Shown here: in pieces, positions 44,743 through 58,200 of the stretch | How the letters are laid out: each line of letters starts with the position of its first letter | How positions within the stretch are numbered: the first letter of the stretch is position 1 | Source of the DNA: Ehretia macrophylla | Taxonomy: Eukaryota > Streptophyta > Magnoliopsida > Boraginales > Ehretiaceae | DNA length: 64,000 nt | Direction: 5' to 3' | Assembly: GCA_037974665.1 (NCBI GenBank) | Contig: CM075770.1 | Coordinates: 22,679,501-22,743,500, forward strand | Notes under the pieces: model-generated | Seen by the model: only the letters and a program-made list of their open reading frames with translations | What the model was told of the DNA's origin: nothing | Databases searched by the model: none | Translations under genes and position numbers: made by a program

Positions 44743-46140
44743 CCTCACATTTATGCACGATAAAAGTTCATATAAGCACGTTATTAACTAATAGATGCCA
44801 AAAGAAGCAATCAACACAATTAATTCCAATAATCGACTCAAATAACTTAAATACATCCTAAATATTCAATGCAAGGCATTACTAACACACGACAAGTTCC
44901 AAATGCAACTAAAATAGCTAAAAATTACATTTCCCCTTTCTTTAACCGAGCTTTCTTTCTCCTAAGCATGGTTCGAGATTCCCAATCATACCCTAGTCTT
45001 GCTATATTCCTAATTAAGCCCAAAGGAACCTTTTAAAGTCACTAAAACTCATTTTTGAAGCAAAAGTTCGGGAAGGCCCCGAACGGGTTTGAACTACAAC
45101 CATACTAACCGAACCCCATTTTCGCGAAACGAAAGCACCAAAGGTGCTTCCTTAGCTCAAGGATACCCAAACCAATGCCCAAACTTGCCCGGATTGCTTA
45201 ACGTATAAAACCCCCTTTTTAAAGTAAGCTAATTATGCAATTAAGTTCAAATTCGAGTGATTCAACCTAACGTGGCTTTTCAACTAACTTCCCTAGGGTC
45301 TAGAGTACCTAATTGAGGCATCAATTCAAGCCAATTAGCAAATTTTCTCAAAACCCTAGTTCTAGATACTATTCATCATCTCTTTGATCACATTCAACAT
45401 TCAACCATTAACTATATTATCAAACCTCAAAAGTTAGCTCTAGAGACATTAAATAACTCATAGGAAGCATTCATAACAAGTTTTATAGCTAATATCAACA
45501 AATCAATAAAATTCAATATGTGCACATAAACTTTAAAAACAAATAAATGCATCTCCCTCACAAATTTGAAGATGAAGAAGCTTGTTGAAGACTCTAGGTT
45601 GCTCAAAACCCCTCCCAAGATGAATCTAGAAGCTCAAAATGCAAGATTGTTGAAGCAAGAATCTCATTTTTTCCTTCTCCTTTGGTATTTTCCGGCTGCT
45701 ACAGTAATTCCTGCACATTCTTCTTCTTTTTTGTGTGTTTTAATGAGCTTATGTGATTTATATAAGATTAAGTTGAGGTGGGGTCAAGTTTGGGTATTTA
45801 AAAGGTCACTAGAATGCGCGTTATTAACTTAAAAACGAGCATAAGATGAAAAGTAATGTTAGTTATTTAAATCTCTAAGTTTGTTACGTAATACTATTCA
45901 CTTAACTACTAAAAACATTTTCTAAGCGAGCTCTCCTATCGCCTCTAGCTCAATTGCACATTTTTCCCACTCCTCTAACAATTAATGTGATTTAATAAAA
46001 ATACTAATTCACTAATAGAATATAGTTTGAAAACGGGATGAATAGTAGCTAAAGAAGCCAGTTAATAAAGCACAGAAGGAAATGCGCAAACAATAGATGC
46101 AATAGTAAATAAATGTACGGCTAAAATCCCGGGTGTCACA

Positions 46141-46177
46141 TCCTCTCCCCCTTAAACAAATTGCGTCCACGCAATTT
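46141..46177 (-). other. Polypurine tract and perfect pre-PPT inverted repeat (minus strand)
   Basis: Minus-strand AAGGGGGAGAGGA (46141-46153) abuts the 3' LTR. Adjacent, AAATTGCGT-CC-ACGCAATTT (46158-46177) is a perfect 9-bp inverted repeat with a 2-base spacer. It occupies the same place as the different inverted repeat in family 1. Confidence 0.88.
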
Positions 46178-46713
46178 CTTACACATACAAGCGAGTTATC
46201 CTCATACATAAAACACATTGTCTCACATAAGCATGCTTAACACATAAAACACATTGATCACGTTAGCAATTTATAACAAGTAAAGTCACATAAGCAACAA
46301 GTTCACATGCACAAATTATAAACTACTATGTCATTTAAACAACAACTACACATAAAACAATTTACTCCCATACCCACATTAGTCATATAAAGAACTTCCA
46401 ACACTCAAGTACACAAAGCACATAATTCACACAAGGCACGTTAATCACATAGCTCGCATTAATCACATAAGCACATTGAACATGTAAACACATCAAGCAC
46501 GTTAACCACATCCATTTCACTTATCAGACAAGCACATAAACCACAACTAGTTCACTCAACAAATAAAACATGTTGATCACATAAGCACATTGATCGCATT
46601 AACTCTCTTATCACATAAGACATGCACATACACTTTCTAAACACATTGACACTAAGGCCACTACCCCACAAGCCGAAGACCCTATCTCGGCTTGCGCCTA
46701 GCTAACTAGCTAA

Positions 46714-46725
46714 GCTCTGATACCA
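46714..46725 (-). other. Primer-binding site, initiator Met tRNA type (minus strand)
   Basis: The minus strand reads TGGTATCAGAGC, four bases inside the 5' LTR end at 46730. It shows the element's orientation. Confidence 0.93.
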
Positions 46726-46729
46726 CTTC

Positions 46730-49216
46730 TGTAATGCCCCGATCCCTCACGAGACCGGGACTCCTATTTATCATGCTATTCTCACCCAATTCCAAACCCC
46801 AGGCATAAAATTTAGGAGAAAACAGACGGAGTCTCCCCTGTTTATAGGACTAAACTGGTACCTGCAAAAGACACCTATGATGCTAGATCCACAAACAGCA
46901 ACTCTTACAACCAATCCTCCAAGATTTTTATGGGCCACCCGCGATCACAAGGCCATCCGAGCCTTGGAACAACAATTACATATAACACACAAGCAAGCAA
47001 AGCATTTCTAATTTTAACTATAGGTAGTTAGATACAACAATAGCCAAGTTCTACTTCCAAGTTTGTTAATCACACAAGCATGCAAAAGAATAAGTTTACT
47101 ATGGATTATTACATGTCATTCCACTTTATATCCAACATACAAGATTACAAATTATTACATTCACCAATTATACTCGAGACCCCAAGGTCACAAAAAGGCA
47201 ATCAACAACAACTCCACGCAAGCTTCTCATTTTAGACAACCTTATCACACAAGAAGTCAGGGAAATTGCTTAACTAGCACTTCCTCCTCTTCTACTACCG
47301 CTACTAGCTGAAGGTCTACCTCAAGTTCTCCTGAAACATATTAAATGAGGAGGGGGCAACGAAGTTGCCCAGTGAGGAAGGTGATGCAACATGCCAACGT
47401 GCAATATGATATGCAAACACAAGAAAACATATATAAGCCACGTAAATCAACAAGATAATAAGCTAAGCAATTAATCACTTTTAAAAAGGATACGGTTCCA
47501 CTTCCAAGTCTTTATTCACGAGCCACGAACCACGAGCATCACGAACATGACGGCAAACCCCAAACACCAACAATTGGGATACTCCAGATGTATCCCGATC
47601 CTACGACCCTTTCACCCGAGGTAGCTCCATGCCCAGCAGGTGAACCACGCCTCTGGGGTAGTGGAGTATGCCTCAGCGAGAAAGGGAATAGGCACCATGG
47701 TAGTTGAGGGAGCACGGCAAGCCTGACGCCGCCCGTGTTTCTCGACGCTACCATGTCCGAAGGAGGTTGCGCAACCCAATACAAGTCACAAGCAATCAAT
47801 ATAACACATATCACATAAGAGGGACGACAAAGTAGGCCGCCCTCACATTTATGCACGATATTAACTAATAGATGCCAAAAGAAGCAATCAATACAATTAA
47901 TTCCAATAATCTACTCAGATAACTTAAATACATCCTAAATATTCAATGCAAGGCATTACTAACACACAACAAGTTCCAAATGCAACTAAAATGGCTAAAA
48001 ACTACATTTTCCCTTTCTTTAACCGAGCTTTCTTTCTCCTAAGCATGGTTCGAGATTCCCAATCATACCCTAGTCTTACTATATTCCTAATTAAGCCCAA
48101 AGGAACCTTTTAAAGTCACTAAAACTCATTTTTGAAGCAAAAGTTCGGGAAGGCCCCGAACGGGTTTGAACTACAACCATACTAACCGAACCCCATTTTC
48201 ACGAAACGAAAGCACCAAAGGTGCTTCCTTAGCTCAAGGATACCCAAACCAATGCCCAAACATGCCCGGATTGCTTAACGTATAAAACTCCCTTTTTAAA
48301 GTAAGCTAATTATGCAATTAAGTTCAAATTCGAGTGATTCAACCTAACGTGGCTTTTCAACTAACTTCCCTAGGGTCTAGAGCACCTAATTGATGCATCA
48401 ATTCAAGCCAATTAGCAAATTTTCTCAAAACCCTAGTTCTAGGCACTATTCATCATCTCTTTGATCAAATTCAACATTCAACCATTAACTTTGTTATCAA
48501 CCCTCAAAAGTTAGCTCTAGAGACATTAAATAACTCATAGGAAGCATTCATAACAAGTTTTATAGCTAATATCAACAAATCAATAAAATTCAATATATGC
48601 ACATAAACTTTAAAAACAAATAAATGCATCTCCCTCACAATTTTGAAGATGAAGAAGCTTGTTGAAGACTCTAGGTTGCTCAAAACCCCTCCCAAGATGA
48701 ATCTAGAAGCTCAAAATGCAAGATTGTTGAAGCAAGAATCTCCTTTTTTCCTTCTCCTTTGGTATTTTCGGCCTGCTACAGTAATTCCTGCACATTGTTC
48801 TTTTTTTTGTGTGTTTTAATGAGCTTATGTGATTTATATAAGATTAAGTTGAGGTGGGGTCAAGTTTGGGTATTTAAAAGGTCACTAGAATGCGCGTTAT
48901 TAACTTAAAAACGAGCCTAAGATGAAAAGTAATGTTAGTTATTTAAATCTCTAAGTTTGTTACGTAACACTATTCACTTAACTACTAAAAACATTTTCTA
49001 AACGAGCTCTCCTATCGCCTCTAGCTCAATTGCACATTTTTTCCACTCCTCTAACAATTAATGTGATTTAATAAAAATACTAATTCACTAATAGAATATA
49101 GTTTGAAAACGGGATGAATAGTAGCTAAAGAAGCCAATTAATAAAGCACAGAAGGAAATGCGCAAACAATAGATGCAACAGTAAATAAATGTACGGCTAA
49201 AATCTCGGGTGTCACA
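46730..49216 (-). repeat. 5' LTR of the short-interior element
   Basis: On the plus strand it reads TGTAATGCCCCGATCCC to CGGGTGTCACA. Block I is at 47578-47842 with palindrome 47765-47776 and arms 47696-47703 and 47748-47755. Block II is at 47257-47380. It differs from the other LTR by scattered substitutions and the 21-bp indel. Confidence 0.94.
47578..47842 (-). other. Conserved LTR block I, second family 2 copy
   Basis: Same structure as 44479-44742. Arms CATGGTAG/CTACCATG are intact, the loop carries one change (GCGGCGTCAGGCTTG), and the palindrome GGTTGCGCAACC is intact. Confidence 0.8.
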
Positions 49217-52200
49217 CTAACGGTATGCTGTGCACTGCGTAACTCCTTTCGGATCAAAAGTTATGGGCACCGGAGCGACGGAGACCTGGTGCCAAGCCCC
49301 ACGCCCTCGGTTTGCAGGCCCAACCTTTACGTGAGGCGAAGTTGTCTTGCCCAAGGTTCCATGGGATTCGGTAACAAAAATGTGATGGATTAGGTTACCT
49401 TCCTTTTTGCGGCTCACGACGTACGATCCGAGACGAAAAAATAGTGCAAAAGAAGAAAAGTGTCCCAAAATTGATGAAAATGTTCGATTTTGGTCTCTGA
49501 AAATAGGCGCAGCTAAGCAGGCGGCGTGCCCACAACATAGAGCTCTCGGATAGCTTTCCAACGGTATGCTGTGCGCTGCGTAACTCCATACGGATCAAAA
49601 GTTATGGGCACCAGAGCGACGGAGACCTGGTCCCAAGCCCTACGCCCTCGGCTTGCGGGCCCAACCTCTACGTGAGGTGAAGTTGTCTTGCCCAAGGTGC
49701 CATGGGATTCGGTAATAGAAATGTGATGGATTAGATTGTCTTCCTTTTCGCGGCTCATGACGTACGATTCGGGATAGAAAAACATTGCAAAAGAAGAAAA
49801 GTGTCCCAAAACTGATGAAGACGTTCAATTTTGGGCACCAAGAACAGGTGCAGCCGAGCAGGATTGGTGCCCACGTCGTAGAGCTCTCAGATAGCTTTCC
49901 AACGGTATGCTGTGTGCCGTGTAGCTCCTTATGGATCAAAAGTTATGGGTATTGGAGCGACGGAGACCTGGTCCCAAGCCCCACTCCCTCGGTTTGCTGG
50001 CCCAGCCTCTACGTGAGGCGAAGTTTTCTTGCCCAAGGTGCCATGGGATTCGGTAATAGAAATGTGATGGATTAGATTGTCTTCCTTTTGGCGACTCACG
50101 ATGTACGATCCGGGATGAAAAAATAGCGCAAAAGAAGAAAAATGTCCCGAAATTGATGAAAACATTCGATTTTGGGCTCTGAAAATAGGCGCAGCCGAGC
50201 AGGCTTGGTACCGCCGTTGTAGAGCTCTTGGAGAGCTTTCCAATGGTATGCTGTGCGCCGCGTAACTCCTTACGGATCAAAAATTATGGGCACCGGAGCG
50301 ACGGAAACCTGGTCCCAAGCCCCACGCCCTCAGTTTGCGGGCCCAGCCTCTACGTTAGGCGAAGTTGTGTTGCCCAAGGTACCGTGGGATTCGGTAATAG
50401 AAATGTGATGGATTAGGTTGTCTTCCTCTTCGCAACTCACGACGTACAATCCGAGACGGAAATACAGCACAAAAGAGAAAAAGTGTCCGGACCTGATGAA
50501 AACATTCGATTTTGGGCTGTGAAAACTGGTGCAGCCGATCAGGCTTAGTGCCCCCGTCGTAGAGCTCTTGAAGAGCTTTCCAACGGTATGCTGTGCGCCG
50601 CGTAACTCCTTACGGATCAAAAGTTATTGGCATCAGAGCGACAAAGACCTGGTCCCAAGCCCTACATCCTCGGTTTGCAGGCCCAGCCTCTACGTGAGGC
50701 GAAGTTGTCTTGCCCAAGATGCAGTGGGATTCGGTAACAGAAATGAGATGGATTATGTTGTCTTCCATTTCGCGGCTCACAACGTACGATCCGGGACGGA
50801 AAAACAGCACAAAAGAAGAAAAGTATCCCAAAATTGATGAAAACGTTCATTTTTGGGCTCCAAAAACAGGCATAGTGGAGCAGGCTTGGTACCCCCATCG
50901 TAGAGCACTCGGAGAGCTTTCCAACGGTATGCTGTGCGCCGCGTAACGCCTTGCGAATCAAAAGTTATGGGCACCGGAGCGACGGAGACCTGGTCACAAG
51001 CCCTACGCCCTCAGTTTGCGGGCCCAACCTCTACGTGAGGCAAAGTTTTCTTGCCCAATGTGCCATGGGATTCGCTAATAGAAATGTGATGGATTAGGTT
51101 GTCTTCCTTTTCGCGGCTCACGACGTACGATTCGGGACAAAAAAATAGCACAGAAGAAGAAAAGTATCCCGAAATTGATGAAAACGTTCGATTTTGGTAT
51201 CCGAAAATAGCCGCAGCAGAGCAGGCTTGGTGCCCCTATCATAGAGCTCTCGGAGAGCATTTTAACGGTATGTTGTGCGACGCGTAACTCCTAACGGATC
51301 AAAAGTTATGGGCACCGGAGCGACGGAGACCTAGTCCCAAACCCTACGCCCTCGATTTGCGGGCCCAACCTCTACGTGAGGCGAAGTTGCCAAGCCCAAG
51401 GTGTCATGGGATTCGGTAATAGAAATGTGATAGATTAGGTTGTCTTCCTTTTCGCGGCTCACGACGTACGATCCGGGGCAGAAAAATAGCGCAAAAGGAG
51501 AAAAGTATCCCGAAACTGATCAAAACTTTCAATTTTGGGCTCCGAAAATAGGTGCAGTCGAGCAGGCTTGTTGCCCCTGTCGTAGAGCTCTCGGAGAGCT
51601 TTCCAACGGTATGCCGTGTGTCGCGTAACTCTTTACAGATCAAAAGTTATGGGCACCGGAGCGACGGAGACCTGGTCCCAAGCCCCACGCCCTCGGTTTG
51701 CGGGCCCAGCCTCTACGTGAGGTGAAGTTGTCTTGCCCAAGGTGCCGTGGGATTCGGTAATAGAAATCTGATGGATTAGGTTGTCTTCCTTTTCGCGGCT
51801 TACTACGTTCGATCAGGGACGGAAAAACAGCACAAAAGAAGAAAAGTGTCCCGAAACTGATGAAAACATTCGATTTAGGGCTCCGAAAATAGGCACCGCC
51901 TTGCAGGCTTGGTGCCCCTATTGTAGAGCTCTCGGTGAGCATTCCAAAGGAATGCTGTGCGCCGCATAACTCCTTACGGATCAATAGTTATGGGCACCGG
52001 AGCGACAGAGACCGAGTCCCAAGCCCTACGCCCTCGGTTTGTGGGCCCAGCCTCTACGTGAGGTGATGTTATTTTGCCCAATGTGCCAATTGGATTCGGT
52101 AATAGAAATGTGATAGATTAGGTTGTCTTCCTTTTCGCGGCACACGACGTACAATCCAGAACCAAAAAACAGCGCAAAAGAAGAAATGTGTGCCGAAATT

Positions 52201-55200
52201 GATGAAAACGTTCAATTTTGGGCTCCAAAAATAGGCGCAGCTAAGCTGGCTTGGTACCTTCGTCGTAGAGCTTCCAGAGAGCTTTCCAACGGTATGCTGT
52301 GCGCCGCGTAACTCCTTACAGATCAAAAGTTATGGGCATCGGAGCGACAGAGACATGGTCCCAAGCCCCAAGCCCTCGGTTTGCGAGCCCAGCCTCTACG
52401 TGAGGCGAAGTTGTCTTGCCCAAGGTGCCATGCGATTCGGTAATAGAAATATGATGGATTAGGTTATCTTCCTTTTCGCGGCTCACGACGTACGATCTGA
52501 GACGGAAAAACAGTACAAAAGAAGAAAAGTGTCCCAAAACTGATGAAAATGTTCGATTTTGGGCTCAGAAAATAGGCGCAGTAGAACAAGCTTGGTACCC
52601 CCGTCGTAGATCTCTCAGAGAACTTTCCAACGGTATGTTGTGCACCGCGTAACTCCTCATGGATAAAAAGTTATGGGCGCCAGAGCGCCGGAGACCTGGT
52701 CCCAACCCCAAAGCCCTTAGTTTGCGGACCCAGCCTCTACATTAGGCGAGGTTGTCTTGCCCAAGGTACCGTGGGATTCGGTAAAAAAAAAGTGATAGAT
52801 TAGGTTGTCTTCCTCTTCGTGGCTCACGACGTACGATCCGGGACGGAAAAACAACACAAAATAAGAAAAGTGTCACGAAACTGATAAAAATGTTAGATTT
52901 TGGGCTCCGAAAATAGGTACAGCCGATCAGGCTTGGGGCCCGTGTCGTAGAGCTCTTGATTAGCTTTCCAACGGTATGCTGTGCGCCTCGTAACTCATTT
53001 CGGATAAAAAATAATGGGCATCGGAGCGACGGAGACCTGGTCCCATGCCCCACGCCCTCAATTTGCGGGCCCAGCCTCTACGTGAGGCAAAGTTGTCTTG
53101 CCCAAGGTGCTGTGGGATTCGGTAATAGAAATCTGATGGATTAGGTTGTCTTCCTTTTTGCAGCTCACGACGTTCGATCCGGGACGGAAAAACAGCACAA
53201 AAGAAGAAAAGTGTCCCGAAACTGATGAAAACATTCAATTTTGGGCTCCGAAAATAGGCACCGCCGTGCAGGATTGGTGCTCCCGTTGTAGAGCTCTCGG
53301 TGAGCTTTCCAATGGTATGTTGTGCGCTGCGTTACTCCTTACAGATCAAAAGTTATGGGCACCGGAGCGATGGAGACCTGGTCCCAAACCCTACGCCCTA
53401 AGTTTGTGGGCCCAGCCTCTACGTGAGGCGAAGTTGTCTTACCCAATGTGCCATGGGATTCGGTAATAGAAATGTGATGGATTAGGTTGTCTTCCTTTTC
53501 CCGACTCACGACGTACGTTCCGGGACGAAATAATAACGCAAAAGAAGAAAAGTGTCCCAAAACAGATGAAAACATTCAATTTTGGGCTCCAAAAACAGGC
53601 ATAGCCGTGTAAGCTTGGTGCTCCCATCGTAGAGCTCTCGGTGAGCTTTCCAACGGTGTGCTGTGCACCGTGTAACTCCTTACGGATCAAAAGTTAAGCA
53701 CACCGGAAAGACGGAGACCTGGTCCCAAGCCCCACGCCCTCGATTTGCAGGCCCAGCCTCTACGTCAGGCGAAGTTGTCTTGCCCAAGGTGTCGTGGGAT
53801 TCAGTAATAGAAATGTGATGGATTAGGTTGTCATGGTTTTCGCTGCTCACGACGTACGATACGGGACGGAAAAACAGCGCAACAGAAGAAAAGTGTGCCA
53901 AAACTAATGAAAACATTCAATTTTGGGCTCCAAAAATAGGCGCAGCAGAGCAGGCTTGGTGCCCACTTCGTAGAGCTCTCAGAGAGCTTTCCAACAGTAT
54001 GCTGTACGCCGCATAACTCCTTACGGATCAAAAATTATGGGCACCGGAGCGACGGAGACCAGGTCCCAAGCCACAAGCCCTCGGTTTACGGGCCCAGCCT
54101 CTACGTGAGGCGAAGTTGTCTTGCCCAAGATGCCGTGGGATTCAGTATTAGAAATGTGATGGATTAGGTTGTCTTGTTTTCGCGGCTCACGACGTACGAT
54201 CCGGGATGAAAAAATAGCAAAAAAGAAGAAAAGTGTCCTAAAACTGATGAAAATGTTCAATTTTGGGCTCCAAAAATAGGTGCAGCAGAGTAGGCTTGGG
54301 ACCCGTCGTAGATCTCTCGGAGAGCTTTCTAACGGTATGCTGTGCACCGCGTAATTCCTTACATATCAAAAGTTATAGGCGCCGGAGCGACGGAGACCTG
54401 GTTCCAAGCACCACACAATCGGTTTGCCGACCTAGCCTCTACGTGAGGTGAGGTTGTCTTGCCCAAGGTGCCATGGGATTCGGTAATAGAAATGTGATGG
54501 AATAGGTTGTCTTCCTTTTTGCGGCTCACGACGTACGATCTGGGACCGAAAAATAACACAAAAGAAGAAAAGTGTCCCAAAATTGATGAAAATGTTCGAT
54601 TTTGGGCTCCGAAAATAGGCGCAGCCTTGCAAGCTTGGTGCCCCTGTCATAGAGCTCTCCGAGAGTATTCCAACGGCATGCCGTGCGCCGCGTAACTCCT
54701 TACGGATCAAATGTTATGGGCAACAGAGCGACGGAGACCTGGTCCCTAGCCCCACGCCCTCGGTTTGCGGGCAAAGCCTCTACGTGAGGTGTAGTTGTCT
54801 TGCCCAAGGTGCCGTGGGATTCGGTAATAGAAATGTGATGGATTAGGTTGTCTTCTTTTTCGCGGCTCACGACGTACGATCCGGGACAAAAAAATAGTAC
54901 AAAAGAAGAATAGTGTCCCGAAACTGATGAAAACATTCGTTTTTGGGCTCTGAAAATAGGCGCAGCCATGCAAGCTTGGTGCCCCTGTCGTAGAGCCTTC
55001 GGAGAGTATTCCAACAGTATGCTGGGAGTCGCGTAACTCCTTACGAATCAAAAGTTATGGGTACCAGAGCGACGGAGACCTAGTCCCAAGCCCCACACCC
55101 TCGGTTTGCGGGCTAAGCCGCTACAAGAGGCGTAGTTGTCTTGCCCAAGGTGCCGTGGGATTCAGTAATAAAAATGTGATGGATTAGGTTGTCTTCCTGT

Positions 55201-58200
55201 TCGCGGCTCACGACGTACGATCCGGGACAAAAAATTAGCACAAAAGAAGAAAAGTGTCCCGAAACTGAAGAAAATGTTCGATTTTGGGCTATGAAAATAG
55301 GTGCAGCAAAGCAGGCTAGGTACCCCCATTGCAGAGCTCTCGGAGAGCTTTCCAACAGTATGTTGTGCGCCGCGTAAGTCCTTACGGATCAAAAGTTATG
55401 GGCACCGAAGCGACGGAGACTTGGTCTCAAGCCCCACGCCCTCGGTTTGCTGGCCCAGCCTCTACGTGAGGCGAAGTTGTCTTGCCCAAGGTGCCGTGGG
55501 ATTCGATAATAGAAATGTGATGGATTATATTGTCTTCTTTTTTGCGGCTCACGACGTACGATCCGGGATGAAAAAATAGCGCAAAAGAGTAAAAGTGTCC
55601 CAAAACTGATGAAAACATTCGATTTTGGGCTCCGAAAATAGGCGCAATAGAGTAGGCTTGGTAACCCTGTCGAAGAGCTCTCGGAGAAGTTTCCAACGGT
55701 ATGTTGTACGTCACGTAACTCCTTACAGATCAAAAATTATGGGCAACGGAGCGATGGAGACCTGGTCCCAAGCCCCACGCCCTCAGTTTGTGGGTCCAGC
55801 CTCTACGTTAGGCGAAGTTGTGTTGCCCAAGGTACGGTGGGATTCGGTAATAGAAATGTGATGGTTTAGGTTGTCTTCCCCTTCATGGCTCACGACGTAC
55901 GATTCGTGACGGAAAAATAGCCCAGAAGAAAAAAGTATCCCGAAACTAATGAAAATGTTCGATTTTGGGCTCAAAAAATAGGCGCAGCAGAGCAGGCTTG
56001 GTACCCCCGTCGTAGAGCTTTCGGAGAGCTTTCTAACGGTAGGCTGTGCACCGCGTAACTCCTTATGGAACAAAAAGTTATGGGCGCCGGAGTGACGGAG
56101 ACCTGGTCCCAAGCCCCAAGCCCTCAGTTTGCGGACCCAGCCTCTACGTTAGGCGAGCTTGTCTTGCCCAAGGTACCATGGGATTCGGTAATAGAAATGT
56201 GATGGATTAGGTGGTCTTCCTTTTCGCAGCTCACGACGTACGATTCGGGACAGAAAAATAGCACAAAATAAGAAAAGTGTCCCAAAATTGATAAAAACAC
56301 TCGATTTTGGGCTCTAAAAATAGGTACAGCCGATGAGGATTGGTGCCCCTGTCGTAGAGCTCTTGGTGAGCTTTCCAACGGTATGTTGTGCACCGCGTAA
56401 CTCCTTATGGATAAAATATTATGGGCACCGGAGCGACGGAGACCATGTCCCAAGCCCCATGCCCTCAGTTTGCGGGCCGAGCCTCTACGTGAGGTGAAGT
56501 TTTCTTGCCCAAGGTGCCGTGGAATTCGGTAATAAAAATATGATGGATTAGGTTGTCTTCTTTTTCTTGACTCACGACATTCGATCCGGGACGAAAATAC
56601 AGCATAAAAGAAGAAACATGTCCCAAAACTGATGAAAACGTTCGATTTTGGGCTCCGAAAATAGGCACCGCAGTGCAGGCTTGGTGCCCACATCGTAGAG
56701 CTCTCGGCGAGCTTTCCAACAGTATACTGTGAGCCGCGTAACTCCTTACGGATCAAAAGTTATGGGAACCGGAGCGACGGAGACCTGGTCCCAAGCCCTA
56801 CGCCCTCGGTTTGTGGACCCCACCTCTACGTGAGGCGAAGTTGTCTTGCCCAAGGTGCCGTGGTATTTGGTAATAGATATCTAATGGATTAGGTTGTCTT
56901 CCTTTTCGCGGCTCACGACGTTCGATCCGGGATGAAAAAATAGTACAAAAAAGAAAAGTGTCCCGAAATTGATGAAAACATTCAATTTTGGGCTCCAAAA
57001 AACAGGCACCGCCACGCAGGCTTGGTGCCCCCGTCGTAGAGCTCTCGGAGAGCTTTCCAACCGTATGTTGTGCGCTGCGTTACTCCTTACGGATCAAAAG
57101 TTATGGGCACCAGAGCGAAGGAGACCTGGTCCTAAGCCCTACGCCCTCTGTTTGCGGGCCCAGCCTCTACGTGAAGCAAAGTTGTCTTGCCCAAGATGCC
57201 ATGGGATTCGGTAATAGAAATGTGATCGATTAGGTTGTCTTCCTTTTCACGGCTCACGACGTACGATCCGGGACGAAAAAACAGCGTAAAAAATGAAAAG
57301 TGTCCCAAAACTGATGAAAACATTCGATTTGGGGCTCCGAAAACTAGCACAGCTGTGCAAGCTTGGTGCCCCCGTCGTAGAGCTCTCGGTGAGCTTTCCA
57401 ACGGTGTGATGTACACTATGTAACTCCTTACGGATCAAAAGTTAAGCGCACCGGAGTGACTGAGACCTGGTCCCAAGCCCCATGCCCTCAGTTTGCGAGC
57501 CCTGCCTTTACATGAGGCGAAATTGTCTTGCCCATGGTGTCGTGGGATTCGGTAATAAAATTGTGATGGATTAGGTTCTCTTCCTTTTCTCTACTCACGA
57601 CGTACGATACGGGACAAAAAATAGCGCAACATAAGAAAAGTGTGTCGAAACTGATGAAAACATTCAGTTTTGGGCTCCAAAAATAGGCGTAACAAAGCAG
57701 GCTTGGTACCCACATCGTAGAGCTCTCGGAGAGCTTTCCAACAGTATGCTGTGCGCCGCATAACTCCTTACGGATCAAAAGTTATGTGCACCGGAGCGAC
57801 AGAGACCTGGTCCCAAGACCCAAGCCCTCGGTTTGCGGGCCCAGCCTCTAGGTGAGGCTAAGTTGTCTTGCCCAAGGTGTCGTGGGATTCGGTAATAGAA
57901 ATGTGATGGATTAGGTGGTCTTCCTTTTCGCAGCTCACGACGTACGATTCGGGACAGAAAAATAGCACAAAATAAGAAAAGTGTCCTAAAACTGATGAAA
58001 ATGTTCAATTTTGGGCTCCAAAAATAAGCGCAGCAGAGCAGGCTTGGTACCCCCATCGTAGAGCTCTCGGAGAGCTTTCTAACGGTATGCTATGCACCTC
58101 GTAACGCCTTACAGATCAAACGTTATGGGCACCGGAGTGACGGAGACCTGGTCCCAAGCCCTACTCCCTCAGTTTGCTGGCCCAGCCTCAACGTGAAGCG

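Larger units (their letters stand above)
43633..46140 (-). repeat. 3' LTR of the short-interior element
   Basis: On the plus strand it reads TGTAACGCCCCGATCCC to CGGGTGTCACA. It holds block I (44479-44742) and block II (44160-44283). On the minus strand block II shows CTCACTCCTC, then ATGTTTCAG (boundary at 44234/44233), followed by a short frame ELEVDLQLVAVVEEEEVLVKQFP. Open frames such as 43966-44214 recur exactly in the other LTR and are not supported as genes. Confidence 0.94.
46141..46729 (-). other. 589-bp interior with degenerate tandem motifs
   Basis: Contains only the priming signals and, at about 46200-46640, irregular repeats of CACATAAGCACATTGATCAC-like units. No reading frame resembles gag or pol. 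This is everything between the two LTRs. Confidence 0.85.
43633..49216 (-). mobile_element. Short-interior LTR retrotransposon (family 2), complete
   Basis: Bounded by CTAAC at 43628-43632 and 49217-49221. Read on the minus strand it is: 5' LTR 46730-49216, primer site, 589-bp interior, polypurine tract, 3' LTR 43633-46140. Total length is 5,584 bp. The LTRs (2,508 and 2,487 bp) are nearly identical. The length difference is one 21-bp indel near 44760 (AAAGTTCATATAAGCACG region), so the insertion is young. The interior has no coding capacity. LTRs this long with an interior this short fit neither classical TRIM (short LTRs) nor typical LARD (long interior) proportions. Replication enzymes must come from elsewhere. 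The LTRs share conserved blocks with family 1. Confidence 0.94.
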
